Of a stretch of DNA of 41,042 nt, positions 1 through 9,090 are shown piece after piece; the stretch's first letter is position 1, and each line of letters starts with the position of its first letter. Made by a program: the position numbers and the translations under genes. The stretch is from Candidatus Terraquivivens ruidianensis. Its GTDB lineage: Archaea > Thermoproteota > Nitrososphaeria_A > Caldarchaeales > Wolframiiraptoraceae. The DNA lies in NCBI GenBank assembly GCA_023267975.1, contig JALNLA010000002.1, positions 1-41,042 of the forward strand, written 5' to 3'. Under the pieces are notes generated by a model. The model made no database searches. It was not told where the DNA came from and saw only the letters and a program-made list of their open reading frames with translations.

Positions 1-104
1 TGCGCCCTTTTTTGCCTCTCCTGGCAGCAGGGGCGCAGTTTTCCGATGCCGACTTGCGGCAGGCATAGTAAATTCCGATATTTAAACAGATGAACCCAGT
101 TCGG
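1..104. repeat. Left copy of a perfect 104-bp inverted repeat
   Basis: Bases 1-104 are the exact reverse complement of 10411-10514, with no mismatch. The pair brackets the whole type III cas operon. The repeat is GC-richer than the DNA just inside it and is itself foldable: TGCGCCC (1-7) can pair with GGGCGCA (31-37), and TGCCG/CGGCA around positions 47-61 forms a 5-bp stem. The left flank lies outside the window, so the repeat may extend further and no target duplication can be checked. The window begins exactly at the repeat boundary, so a contig edge or an assembly effect must be considered. Confidence 0.95.
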
Positions 105-574
105 AAAAATTAACATCCACTTACTATGTGCTACTCGCTAAACATCTGCCGTCGGAAAGACCCACAAGGCGAACTGTTAACTAAAAACCGCTGAATACGA
201 CGGGGTCGGCGAGAAAATATCGAAGATTTTGGCGGTAGATAGCACTATTGCTCACAGTCACCTGCTCCGATATAATGGTGGACTAAATGGACAAGAGACG
301 ACGCCGTCTTGACGACAGTAATGCTAATGGCGTCCTAGTCCTTCTCGAGGAGCTATGGATTCAGTACGCTTTACCTGTAAGCTAAACGATGACCCCTATC
401 CTCTCTAGTTCACCTATTTTTGAAAAAATGAAACTGAGTTCGTAACAATGCATAAAAACCGAACATTGTTCAATATAGCTTAATAGGACAGAACGGCTAG
501 CGATAATACGATGATCGTTCGATACATGCTTGGTGGTGACCGGAGCCGCATCCAAATCTGGTCTGAGACCGTTA
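105..574. other. Non-coding stretch with no recognisable feature
   Basis: About 470 bases between the left inverted repeat and the cas promoter. I see no convincing ORF, no tRNA, and no regularly spaced direct repeat that would mark a CRISPR array or leader. Short palindromes such as GGTCT-G-AGACC near 560-570 are present but unremarkable. Confidence 0.5.
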
Positions 575-630
575 AAAAATGCTTATTTATCTCTATATTA
601 ATCATTATTTTATCCTATTTTGGAGTGATA
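575..630 (+). promoter_or_regulatory. Promoter and ribosome binding site of the type III cas operon
   Basis: An AT-rich TATA-like element lies at about 582-591, with a second AT-rich tract at 591-610. GGAGTGAT at 622-629 is a good Shine-Dalgarno sequence 5 bases before the TTG start at 635. This is the only clear promoter before the nine overlapping or closely spaced cas genes. Confidence 0.5.
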
Positions 631-634
631 ATAC

Positions 635-1039
635 TTGAGCGATATAAGCGCCCATGATTTTTACAAGCTGGGCGTAAAGGTTGGTGTACGTCTCAAGGTC
701 GATGGCGTACAATCAACTCAAGTCAACAAACTCTTGGAGCTTCTTAACTCGGAGAGTGATGAAAGACTAGCCGTAACATTGGTCGCTATTTTTGCGCACA
801 GGCAAGCTAATAGAGGATACTTGAGGATCAGTTCTGCGAAAGAACTTAGCGATGCTATGAAGCAAATCCTAGAGTGCAAAGAGTGTAGTGGTGTAAGAAA
901 CGAGGCAAGGAAGGTCTTAGGTATAGCTAAGTGGGTTTACGAGGCACTCGAAAGAACGACGGTACCCCCCGAAAAGATTAAGGAGATTTCGGACTTTCCT
1001 AACCTACTCAAACTCTTAATGGAGGCTAAACACTATTGA
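635..1039 (+). CDS. Type III CRISPR small helical subunit (Cas11/Csm2-like)
   Basis: A 134-residue, mostly helical and charged protein at the head of the cas operon. It is the right size for the small subunit (Csm2/Cmr5/Cas11) that lines the inner face of type III effector complexes and holds the crRNA-target duplex. The assignment rests mainly on size, predicted helicity and position before the Cas7 genes; I see no diagnostic sequence motif. The TTG start at 635 follows GGAGTGAT by 5 bases. Its TGA stop overlaps the TTG start of the next gene in TTGA, so the two are translationally coupled. Confidence 0.6.
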   Translation: MSDISAHDFYKLGVKVGVRLKVDGVQSTQVNKLLELLNSESDERLAVTLVAIFAHRQANRGYLRISSAKELSDAMKQILECKECSGVRNEARKVLGIAKWVYEALERTTVPPEKIKEISDFPNLLKLLMEAKHY

Positions 1040-1779
1040 CGGTAAGGCATTATTGGTTGTCACGTGATAAAGTGTCTGATTTCAACCATTACAAAGTGGC
1101 TTATGTAATTACGGGCAAAGTGTTCAATGAGACACCATTGAGGGTTGGTCTAGGAAAAGCCGAACAACTGGGAAGTCCCACCGACCTACCGGTTATTAAA
1201 ATGAGAATAAGTGAAGGTAAAGAGATTCCATACATCCCAGGATCATCGCTCAAGGGTGTTTTCAGAAGTTATGTAGAGAAAATAGCGGCTGCGATCTACG
1301 GACTCGAATCTATCCATTCGCCCTTCGATTCTAAAAGGGCTGAATCAGAATATGAGGATAACAGGATATGTGCTGTTTGCGGAATATTCGGAAGCACAAA
1401 GCTGGCAAGCCATGTCATAGTTAAAGACGCCTTTCCCTTGAGCAATACGGCCCTCATGTTAAAGCCAGGAATAGGCATCAATAGAGATTTTGGAGGGGTA
1501 CAGCCGGGAATTGGTCCATTCGTTGAGGAATACGTCCCTTCTGGTTTAGAATGGTCATTCGGCATGAACATTCTAAACATTAATCTTGAGGATAAACAGG
1601 GAGAAGATCCGAGGCCTGGACTGTTGAAGCAACTGATCTCAAGCCTTAGGAAGGGCGAGTTACAAGTAGGGGGAAGAAAAAGTGTTGGCTCAGGCATTAT
1701 CACGCTTAAGGAGTTAAAAACTTTGAAAAGGTTCATCAACCCAAGCGGTGAGTTTTCAGAAATTGAGGTGAACATTTAG
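1036..1779 (+). CDS. Cas7-family RAMP protein, Csm3-like, with catalytic Asp
   Basis: A 247-residue Csm3-like backbone subunit of the type III effector, which binds crRNA and, in the family, cuts target RNA every 6 nt. The motif TDLPVIK places an Asp at residue 50, matching the catalytic Asp of Csm3 (TDSPVI in known members). IPGSSLKGVFRS (residues 67-78) is the classic RAMP glycine/lysine loop. CAVCGIFGS is a CxxC knuckle also seen in three neighbours. GGRKSVGSG near the C terminus is the second glycine-rich loop. The start is TTG within TTGA, overlapping the previous stop. One of five Cas7-like paralogues in the operon. Confidence 0.88.
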   Translation: MTVRHYWLSRDKVSDFNHYKVAYVITGKVFNETPLRVGLGKAEQLGSPTDLPVIKMRISEGKEIPYIPGSSLKGVFRSYVEKIAAAIYGLESIHSPFDSKRAESEYEDNRICAVCGIFGSTKLASHVIVKDAFPLSNTALMLKPGIGINRDFGGVQPGIGPFVEEYVPSGLEWSFGMNILNINLEDKQGEDPRPGLLKQLISSLRKGELQVGGRKSVGSGIITLKELKTLKRFINPSGEFSEIEVNI

Positions 1780-1781
1780 AG

Positions 1782-2732
1782 TTGAGTGAACTAAGGTACC
1801 CTCCTTGGATATCTCACTCAATCCTCATCCGACAGGTAGAATTAGGGGGAAGACTGAGGACACTAGAGCCCCTTAGGATTGGTGTAGGAAAAAGCGATCT
1901 ACCAAGCGCGACAACCGACATGCCTGTCATAAGATTAACAGAATTAAGAAAAGGATTAGAGGTTCCCTACATCCCTGGATCATCCCTAAAAGGCCTCTTT
2001 AGGAGTGCGGCCGAATCGATTGCTAAATCTGCAAACATCAAGCCAGAACCTTGCTCAGGACTCTCGAAAGATAACTGTATGGTAATTAGAAGAGTGGACG
2101 GAGAAACACTCGGTAACTTGATAGAAAGGTTCCTGAAAATTTATGCTTTCCAAGAAGCCATCAGTAACTTCTGGGAGAATGCTTGTCTGCTATGTAAAGT
2201 CTTCGGTGCACCGATGTATAGGAGCAAGGTTACCCTACAAGACGCCTATCCTATTGACGAGAATGGAGAACTGACGAGCGTTCCCACTGGGATAAAGACG
2301 GGTATAGCTATAGACAGGTCCACCGGAGCGGTCTACGGCGGAGCCCTGTATAGAATTGAATATGTTGAGCCTGGGGCCCTCTTCAGCTTTGCTCTCTCTG
2401 CGAATAATCTTCCCAACTATGCACTCGGACTACTGGTTGAAGTGTTAACTATGCTCAACGATGGACTACTGCGTATTGGTGGCTTCAAGTCAAGAGGATT
2501 CGGCAGGGTCGAATTCGACGACATATTCATAAAAGTTAAGCACTTCTCTCCAATCTCAGGTGACGAGGATGTGCTGAATACTCTGGGTGATAGCTCGGAC
2601 AGAAAGGTGACCGTGAAGCCAAGCGAGTCAAAAGACGGACAGCTCATCTACAAGGGTAACGAACTCAGAGACCTCTTAGACGAGCTTAGGAGAGTGTGGA
2701 AAGATTATGTCTTTTCAATTAGTAAAGGTTAG
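1782..2732 (+). CDS. Cas7-family RAMP protein, Csm3-like, with catalytic Asp
   Basis: A 316-residue RAMP protein closely related to the preceding one, probably a tandem duplicate. TTDMPVIR gives a candidate catalytic Asp at residue 46, and IPGSSLKGLFRS follows at about 64-75. CLLCKVFGAP is the shared CxxC-FG knuckle, and GGFKSRGFGR is the C-terminal glycine loop. It should sit in the Cas7 backbone and cleave target RNA. The TTG start at 1782 is preceded by GAGGTG. The 3' end overlaps the next gene by 26 bases. A charged C-terminal tail of about 60 residues is additional to the core fold. Confidence 0.87.
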   Translation: MSELRYPPWISHSILIRQVELGGRLRTLEPLRIGVGKSDLPSATTDMPVIRLTELRKGLEVPYIPGSSLKGLFRSAAESIAKSANIKPEPCSGLSKDNCMVIRRVDGETLGNLIERFLKIYAFQEAISNFWENACLLCKVFGAPMYRSKVTLQDAYPIDENGELTSVPTGIKTGIAIDRSTGAVYGGALYRIEYVEPGALFSFALSANNLPNYALGLLVEVLTMLNDGLLRIGGFKSRGFGRVEFDDIFIKVKHFSPISGDEDVLNTLGDSSDRKVTVKPSESKDGQLIYKGNELRDLLDELRRVWKDYVFSISKG

Positions 2733-3705
2733 GCGAGAGCATTACAGAGACCGTAGAGGTCTCGATCCTCTTGAAGGGCTGATGGAAGTAGAGATCGAGG
2801 TCTGCAGTAAAGAAAAACATGGGGTAGACTCGTACCTTTTTGTCGGTTCAGGCGAAGAAGAGATAAACTACCAAAGAGAGGCTATAGAAAAGCTGTCCCA
2901 AGAAAGATACTGGAATGACACTGTATTGAAAAAATACTCAGATCAGATAAAAATCGATAAGAAGGCATTTCAAACATCATATGACCCATATAGTAAGCAG
3001 AAAGTCAATGTCATCTTCGGCAGTTCTGTAAAGGGCAACGTTAAGTCGAGATTGCAGCTGACGCTACAACCGTACAAAGGAACTGCTATAGCCTGTATCT
3101 ATCCATCAAGAATACTAAAGTCGCATCCGCCTATCGGAACATCTGGCTGGAGACACTTCAAAATATGGGAGGACTCTCTGCAATATGTTAGGGAAAACGT
3201 CTGTAACGCCACTGCAAGACCTGTCGTATGTCTCTTATGCGACCTCTTCGGAGCTCCCGGTCTCTCTTCGTTAATAGAGTTCGGGACCTTTTACATGACA
3301 GAAGGTTCAACGGTTGATCTGGGACATGAAGTTGAAAGAGTCGCTGCGGCTAAGCCGGGCTCGAGATTTAGGGGATCCGTGAGCTTTAAGGCAGTGAAGC
3401 TCGAGGAACTAGGACTTCTACTAATCGGTATGGGCTACTCAATTGTAGATGGTAGGCATAAGAGTATGCCTGTCCTCCTCGGCTCCCACAAGTATAGGGG
3501 CCTCAATAGAAACCTAATGGGGAGGGTTACGTATAACGTGCTTAACCTTAAGACATCATCGAGGTGCAAAGGTGACGGGATAGTAACGTGCGGAACAGTA
3601 TATGAAAAAGGAGAGTTAGAGAACGTTTTGATTAATGCCCTAAAGGCCGCATTCGATAAATTCGGCCCGTACATCAAACAAATCGATGAGTGCAGAAAGG
3701 TTTAA
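2707..3705 (+). CDS. Cas7-family RAMP protein (Csm5-like, divergent)
   Basis: A 332-residue divergent RAMP. FGSSVKGNVKSR corresponds to the IPGSSLKG loop of its neighbours and CLLCDLFGAPG to their CxxC-FG knuckle, so homology is clear. The TDxPVI catalytic motif is absent, and the region before the glycine loop contains a long charged insertion (about residues 35-95). This suggests a structural or capping role, like Csm5 at the crRNA 3' end, instead of target cleavage. The ATG at 2707 lies inside the end of the previous gene with AGGAGAG about 10 bases upstream. The subunit position is inferred. Confidence 0.75.
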   Translation: MSFQLVKVRREHYRDRRGLDPLEGLMEVEIEVCSKEKHGVDSYLFVGSGEEEINYQREAIEKLSQERYWNDTVLKKYSDQIKIDKKAFQTSYDPYSKQKVNVIFGSSVKGNVKSRLQLTLQPYKGTAIACIYPSRILKSHPPIGTSGWRHFKIWEDSLQYVRENVCNATARPVVCLLCDLFGAPGLSSLIEFGTFYMTEGSTVDLGHEVERVAAAKPGSRFRGSVSFKAVKLEELGLLLIGMGYSIVDGRHKSMPVLLGSHKYRGLNRNLMGRVTYNVLNLKTSSRCKGDGIVTCGTVYEKGELENVLINALKAAFDKFGPYIKQIDECRKV

Positions 3706-3719
3706 GGAAGTGATGATGG

Positions 3720-6467
3720 ATGAATAAAAGATTATCCGTATGCAAGTCTTTCACAATTCCATTTGAGGGTAAATTCGTAAGGGAAGTAAGTGATGAAGAC
3801 AGGGAATTTTGGAAAGAACTAGTCACCGTCTACCTAAGAAAGTTCCTAAAATTTTCAATCGAACTAGTAAATAAAATTAGAGGAGGGGCGCTTGAGAGTG
3901 AAGAGCGGCTCGAACTGGTAGCAGACCTTATCTCATTCTTCTTCAAGGCCCCCCTTACATCAGACCCTCTTCTCAGCCTTATGCCATCTCCTTACAGGTT
4001 GTCTTTCATTTTAAGAATTATGAACAATGTTCATAAAGCATTCCTCAGTCGTCCGATACCGGATGATTTACTTATAAAAACAATAAGGAATGTTGAACAA
4101 GATCTAGAGAGGGATGGGAAGAATCCTTTAACGTACATGTACAGTAAAGAGGTTATGGACAAGATTCAAAGGGCCTGGCTCATCTTTCCCGCAGATACTA
4201 GGCCTGGAGCCAATACGGCTAGCCTCATCACCCATTTATTGACCACATCTTCGATAGCCTGGTCGCTGGCATACCAGTCAGGCTTCAAAGATAACAGGCA
4301 ACTAGCCTTTCTGAGAATTGTATCTCAAATTCATGACATAGCAAAGCCCTTAGAACCCAGAAAGCATTACAGAACTGAAGTCTATGGAGAACTCGTAGAC
4401 TCGCTCTTCGACGATATATTAACAAGTACCGAAATAAAGGAACTAAAAGATGCCATCAAATCTCACCACCTTGACAGCAGTAGTCCTATACATGAAGCAG
4501 ATAATATATCTTCAGCGATCGACAGGCTAAAAGAAGTAGTTAAGAACGCGATGAAAGAAAAATTTAACACTGATGAGTTTAAGGACATAGTACTTCAAGT
4601 CACAGGTTCTCAGCAAGACCCACTCGATCTAGCATATGGAGTCGGAAAAGAGGCATGGATGTTCTGGGAAGAGTTAGAGAATAGGATGCCAGGAAAGACC
4701 AAAGAACTCTCGGAAAATTTCGTTAAATGGTTAAGAAAGCAGTCAGAGATTAAAGTAAATAGTTCACCTCATTATGCTGGCTTAAGCTATTTCCTTATTG
4801 ATATTCGAGACGTTCAAGGCTTCGTTTACTACACGCATAAGCTTAATGCTGTGGCAGCTGCCAGCCTATTCGTAGACTATCTCACATCCTTCATAATTCC
4901 ACTTTACGTTCAGTTGTGGTTTAGATACAACAACCGTCTCTGGATACCCCAAGAATCTTTTCTATTAACTTCAGGTGCTAACATTGCCGGCATATTACCT
5001 TCAAACTTGACGGAGGATTTTAGAAGCTCACTCGAGTCTTTGTCTAACCTACTACGCGAATTCAGGATAGGTTTTCATTTAGCGATCATTCCATTCCGGC
5101 CATTTTATCCACACCTATGGAAGGAGCTTAACAAGGAAATGGCGCTGAGAAAGATCATCCCAAAGCTCGATAAATTTGATGATGACCTAAAATCCAGCAT
5201 CAATCCGAGTAAGCTTTGCAGGCTATGCTTTAAACAGGACGGTAGGCAAGAATTGGAACCGTTAGGACTTCTTTGCGATATATGTTATAGATTGTTTGAA
5301 TTCGGACGAGTTTTAGGGTTTAGTGCTAAATGGTACGACGGGTTCATTTTGGAGAAACGTATTATACCCAATGATATATGGAAAATGGAATATGGAGACG
5401 AGAAAGACCCTAATAGCATAGCGTCTAACATGATAGAGCTGATATCCGGGATGGACCCTCCATTCAGTGGCAGGGATCTGAACGTAAGCATCATCAAAGG
5501 AGATGGTAACAGGATGGGAGAGTTCTTTTCTAAATCTATCTCCATAACTGATGCTCTTGAGAGGAGTTTTCGTGTTGACCAATCGTTAAAAATGAGCTAT
5601 GAGAAAGCTCTTTGGGCCATTCTCTCAGTTAAACATATTGAGGATGATGAATTAAAAAAGGATGTGTGTAGGATTTGGCTCGGAACGCTCTATATGGGAG
5701 GAGACGACTTCCTTATCATATGTCCATCTTGGCTTTCTTTACCGTTCGCTTATGTTTTCGCGAAAGAGTTTGAGCAGAATATGGGAGGAGAATGTACGTT
5801 GTCGATGGGCATAGCAGTAACCCCTCCGAAGCATAGCATATGGCACTCGATAGGAGCTGCGGACGAGTTAATGGAGCAAGCTAAGAAAAAGGTTGGGAGA
5901 AAAGGTCCAACCTCAGCCGTATCATTTGATGTAATCGAACAAGGCATACTGTCAGCTGAGATAGCTAGGAATCGATTGGAACGACAGAGAGAATATGGAC
6001 TTACTGTTAGACCCATGCCTTTCTACGATGAGTCTAAGTTCAGTCTCAAGAACCTGTTGCACATCTTCGGTTATAACCTTGAGTGTTATGACCCAGTTAC
6101 AATAATGCAGGGGGCGTATCTCCATAAACCATCTATTCCAGCACAAATAAATCAGGTATCAACGAGACTCAAATATGTGAGGAACGTTGTGAGGGAGGCC
6201 ATCACGTCGGTCATTTCTATGCTTGGTAGGTGGGATGAATCAAACAAGGACATCGCGCTCCAGTTATCTACCCTCTACTGCTACCGTGAGTCAGTTGATA
6301 GGAGTAGGCATGAAGACCTTAAACAAGTCTTCGGCGACGTTGCTGACATAGTGGTGAGACATCTGGTTGCTAATGAAGGAAAAACGGCTACAAGTGAAAA
6401 GAATAAACCCTCGCCTCTCTTGGACTTGGACCTCTGCGCCAAGATCCTAGGAGGTGGAGCCATATGA
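3720..6467 (+). CDS. cas10: Cas10 (Csm1/Cmr2-like), HD nuclease plus GGDD cyclase
   Basis: The 915-residue large subunit of the type III effector. In the family it cuts ssDNA with an HD domain and makes cyclic oligoadenylates with a Palm domain when target RNA binds. An HD motif is seen in IHDIAKP (H205, D206), with an upstream His in ITHLLTTSS. A four-cysteine zinc finger lies at C500/C503 and C519/C522. The first Palm carries KGDGNRMG (K593-G600), and the second has the intact cyclase motif YMGGDDF (GGDD at 660-663). Both activities are therefore predicted to be intact. About 150 residues precede the HD region. The TGA stop overlaps the next ATG (ATGA). Confidence 0.96.
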   Translation: MNKRLSVCKSFTIPFEGKFVREVSDEDREFWKELVTVYLRKFLKFSIELVNKIRGGALESEERLELVADLISFFFKAPLTSDPLLSLMPSPYRLSFILRIMNNVHKAFLSRPIPDDLLIKTIRNVEQDLERDGKNPLTYMYSKEVMDKIQRAWLIFPADTRPGANTASLITHLLTTSSIAWSLAYQSGFKDNRQLAFLRIVSQIHDIAKPLEPRKHYRTEVYGELVDSLFDDILTSTEIKELKDAIKSHHLDSSSPIHEADNISSAIDRLKEVVKNAMKEKFNTDEFKDIVLQVTGSQQDPLDLAYGVGKEAWMFWEELENRMPGKTKELSENFVKWLRKQSEIKVNSSPHYAGLSYFLIDIRDVQGFVYYTHKLNAVAAASLFVDYLTSFIIPLYVQLWFRYNNRLWIPQESFLLTSGANIAGILPSNLTEDFRSSLESLSNLLREFRIGFHLAIIPFRPFYPHLWKELNKEMALRKIIPKLDKFDDDLKSSINPSKLCRLCFKQDGRQELEPLGLLCDICYRLFEFGRVLGFSAKWYDGFILEKRIIPNDIWKMEYGDEKDPNSIASNMIELISGMDPPFSGRDLNVSIIKGDGNRMGEFFSKSISITDALERSFRVDQSLKMSYEKALWAILSVKHIEDDELKKDVCRIWLGTLYMGGDDFLIICPSWLSLPFAYVFAKEFEQNMGGECTLSMGIAVTPPKHSIWHSIGAADELMEQAKKKVGRKGPTSAVSFDVIEQGILSAEIARNRLERQREYGLTVRPMPFYDESKFSLKNLLHIFGYNLECYDPVTIMQGAYLHKPSIPAQINQVSTRLKYVRNVVREAITSVISMLGRWDESNKDIALQLSTLYCYRESVDRSRHEDLKQVFGDVADIVVRHLVANEGKTATSEKNKPSPLLDLDLCAKILGGGAI

Positions 6468-7093
6468 TAAGGCTAGAGGTCGAGCTCAAGACGTTAAGTC
6501 TGTTTCTAGTTGGCGGCGTAGCGCCAGTTTTTACATATTCTGATATTAATTTCTACAAAACTAAGGACCCGACTAAGGGAACTTATAAGCCAGTAATCCC
6601 CGGGTCAAGTGTGAAGGGCGCCTTAAGGTCCTCCCTCAGTAGGGTGGCTTATGCTTTCCAAATGAGCATCTGTAGCGATAGACCATCCTCATACGATAGT
6701 TGTGATGCATGTTACCTTTTCGGGGCGCCCGGGACAAGTGGTCATACTTACGTTAGCGATTTTGTAGGAGAGTTCCAAACATTATTGCTTACTCACGTAT
6801 CCCTTGACGATAATAGTGGAACTGCCAGGCGGTATGCACTCTACACGGCTGAATATGTTCATCCAAATACGCTCTTTAAGGGAAACATAGATTACGATGG
6901 TGAAGTCAAGAGACTCCCTCCTCTTCTCATAGCGTTGGCTGTATTGAGGACGGATAGGATAGGTAGGAAAGGTACAGTTGACCTTAGGATTATCAATGTG
7001 GGTGATCTGAAGGAAAAACTTTCGGCGGAGCTCGGAGAGTTTTCAGTCATACTTGACTATCTCGGAAGGTGGGCTTGGGATGAGGATGTATAG
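6464..7093 (+). CDS. Cas7-family RAMP protein, short
   Basis: A 209-residue RAMP, the shortest of the five Cas7-like subunits. VIPGSSVKGALRSS gives the glycine loop, and CDACYLFGAPGTSG matches the CxxC-FGAP knuckle of its paralogues. There is no TDxPVI motif; the corresponding stretch reads KTKDPTKGTY, so target-RNA cleavage by this subunit is uncertain. It lies between cas10 and the Csx10-like gene and shares ATGA with the cas10 stop, indicating coupled translation. In III-D systems several csm3-like genes surround cas10 in this way. Confidence 0.85.
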   Translation: MIRLEVELKTLSLFLVGGVAPVFTYSDINFYKTKDPTKGTYKPVIPGSSVKGALRSSLSRVAYAFQMSICSDRPSSYDSCDACYLFGAPGTSGHTYVSDFVGEFQTLLLTHVSLDDNSGTARRYALYTAEYVHPNTLFKGNIDYDGEVKRLPPLLIALAVLRTDRIGRKGTVDLRIINVGDLKEKLSAELGEFSVILDYLGRWAWDEDV

Positions 7094-8159
7094 ATGTAGG
7101 TTAAAGGTTTTGACTCCTATGGTCATAGGAGAGGTTAGGAGTGCAAGAGGATACTACACAGCTTATGAGGCTATACCCGGTCATACGATTGGGGGTGCCG
7201 TGAACAGAGCACTTTTCGGAAAAAGCTACCCTCCACAGGGAAATGCGGCCAAGATGTTTATCGCCTCGACCGCCTACCCTGTATTCGATAATCGCGAGTC
7301 GTTTCCAGCCCACCCGTTTTACTACGAGTGCAAAGTCTGCGACAACCTCATCTTCTCTACGTTGGAAAAAGAGAGCCTACTCCAAGCCATAAAGGGTGGA
7401 TTGAAAGATGTCAAAGATAAGCTAGTAGCTCTTGAATGCGACCGACATCATCCATTAAAATCGCTCCATCCGAGGCCTTTGGTGCATGATTCAGCATTCA
7501 TTAAAAAGGATAGATTATCGGTCCAGCCTTTTATCTCAGTTGGTATGAACCGTCATACCGCATCCTCTCAGTATGGGCTCCTTTACGAGTATACAGCAAT
7601 CGAGCCCGGTCAGGAGTACTGGTTTACCCTTGCCTCTACGGGAAATATTGACATTTCTGAAGAATTCGAAGTAAGGATAGGGAGGGGTTCTTCTAGAGGC
7701 CTAGGCAGGGGCCTAGTAAAAGTCGTTAGGAAAGACGAGGGGTTCTCGTTCACACAACACTCAGCAAGTGAGATAACTCTGTATGCGCTATCCCCGGTAC
7801 CCTTAAGATTTTTATCCAAACCCATCAATTTGAAAGAATGTGCTGCGAGATATGGCCTAAGCGGCGTCGACGGCTCGCTCGAGATACTGGTAGTTGAGGA
7901 CCAATTAATGGTCTTCGGTAAAGTGAAGACCATGAGCGCCGGATGGTCTTTTGGATCACCTATTTCAAGGAACAGGATTACTTGCGTTAGCGCTGGTAGC
8001 GTCCTTGTATGTAGATGGAGGGAGAAGTCTAGTGATCCCTTGAGGTCCATGGAGGCCTTAAGATACTTCGGGATGCCGCTGGTCTTGGACTCAGATCCAG
8101 TTGATGGGTTCTGCATGCTTCATACATTCGATGGCGAGCCCATAAGGGAGGTGAGGTGA
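7080..8159 (+). CDS. Cas5-group RAMP protein, Csx10-like
   Basis: A RAMP of about 359 residues likely to take the Cas5/Csm4/Csx10 position that grips the crRNA 5' handle next to Cas10. An early ARGYYTAYEAIPGHTIGGAV region matches the glycine loop of Csx10-type proteins, and IGRGSSRGLGRGLVK is a strong second glycine loop. A cluster CKVC followed by a Cys and paired His about 50 residues later could bind zinc. The open frame extends upstream to 7053, but ATG at 7080 fits better because it overlaps the previous gene by only 14 bases. Csx10 is the hallmark of subtype III-D, which is why I call the locus III-D-like. Confidence 0.78.
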   Translation: MRMYRCRLKVLTPMVIGEVRSARGYYTAYEAIPGHTIGGAVNRALFGKSYPPQGNAAKMFIASTAYPVFDNRESFPAHPFYYECKVCDNLIFSTLEKESLLQAIKGGLKDVKDKLVALECDRHHPLKSLHPRPLVHDSAFIKKDRLSVQPFISVGMNRHTASSQYGLLYEYTAIEPGQEYWFTLASTGNIDISEEFEVRIGRGSSRGLGRGLVKVVRKDEGFSFTQHSASEITLYALSPVPLRFLSKPINLKECAARYGLSGVDGSLEILVVEDQLMVFGKVKTMSAGWSFGSPISRNRITCVSAGSVLVCRWREKSSDPLRSMEALRYFGMPLVLDSDPVDGFCMLHTFDGEPIREVR

Positions 8160-8160
8160 G

Positions 8161-9090
8161 TTGTATCTTAATCCTCTATCGATAAGAATAATAGGGAGAC
8201 TGACTTTCCACTGTGTCTCTGGAATACACATTGGCATTAAAGGAGAAGGTATGCATAAACCAGCGCTTAAAGTGAATGATATGCTACTGATACCAGCAAC
8301 TTCTTGGAAGGGATCTTTCAGGGCCATATCGGAACGGGTTATAAACGCTATGACTCTGGACGGCGTCGAGGGACTTTTAAGAAAGCTGTATGTTGAGGAC
8401 GAGGACGGCATAGGGTTTAAAAGCCGAGGCTATGAAACGAGAGAATTTGATAACCTTCTTGGTTATATCACATCACGTCATGAAGAGGTTCTAAAGATTA
8501 TGGAACAGTTGGTCTTAGGGAACGATGAGGTAATGACGATGTTGAGAGAGATCAAGAGCTCAGAGGAGTTGAAGAGTTTCGTGAGTAGTAATAGGGTTGG
8601 CATGTCACTACTCCAGCGGTATCTTGGAATGATCTATCCGATCACTTCACTATATGGTTCTCAAGGAGTCGCAGGTAAGGTCAGGTTCATGGACACGATA
8701 GTGAAAGCCGATGTATCATGGAGACCGGGTGTCGGGATCGATAGGATGACGATGAGGAGTGATGAGGGAAAGTTGTACAGCTACGAAGTATTAGTTCCTA
8801 ATTCTGGCGAGGTTGTTTTACGCTTAATCATCGACAACGTATACCCGAAGACGCTGGAGGCTAAAGTTTTGTCAGCTACGTTACGCCTCATTAAAAAAGA
8901 CGGCATACAGATAGGGGGCTCAAAGAGTAGGGGGATAGGACACATGGTGCTGAAGGAAGAAAGATCGTGGTTCAGAGTGATGGATGTCTCTAACAAGGTT
9001 GATTTAGCTACTAAGGTCAGGTTGATCGCATCCCCGAAGAATGGAAATCTGATGTCTTTTAATGATTTTTTAACATCATTATCGATATGA
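8161..9090 (+). CDS. Cas7-family RAMP protein without CxxC knuckle
   Basis: A 309-residue RAMP. HIGIKGEGMHKPALK followed by IPATSWKGSFRA is the N-terminal half, where the usual PGSSLKG has become PATSWKG. GGSKSRGIGHMVL is the C-terminal glycine loop. It has YPITSLYGSQG where its paralogues carry CxxC-x2-FGAP, so the zinc knuckle has been lost or was never present. A long helical insertion lies at about residues 60-150. There is no TDxPVI catalytic motif. The TTG start at 8161 follows GAGGTGAG, an excellent ribosome binding site. It ends in ATGA with the next gene. Confidence 0.82.
   Translation: MYLNPLSIRIIGRLTFHCVSGIHIGIKGEGMHKPALKVNDMLLIPATSWKGSFRAISERVINAMTLDGVEGLLRKLYVEDEDGIGFKSRGYETREFDNLLGYITSRHEEVLKIMEQLVLGNDEVMTMLREIKSSEELKSFVSSNRVGMSLLQRYLGMIYPITSLYGSQGVAGKVRFMDTIVKADVSWRPGVGIDRMTMRSDEGKLYSYEVLVPNSGEVVLRLIIDNVYPKTLEAKVLSATLRLIKKDGIQIGGSKSRGIGHMVLKEERSWFRVMDVSNKVDLATKVRLIASPKNGNLMSFNDFLTSLSI

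Noticed and set aside
118-160. Second, degraded copy of the inverted repeat just inside the left end
   Set aside because: Only TTACTATG and TCGGAAA are shared, with different spacing and no similarity between them; chance is enough to explain it.
105-634. Possible CRISPR array or leader before the cas operon
   Set aside because: No unit of 24-40 bases recurs with regular spacing on either strand; only scattered short palindromes are present.
1296-1775. Long minus-strand open frame opposite the first Cas7 gene (159 codons)
   Set aside because: It lies entirely opposite a clear RAMP gene, has no recognisable domain and is low-complexity; the same holds for the other antisense frames at 5313, 7610, 16091 and 36870.
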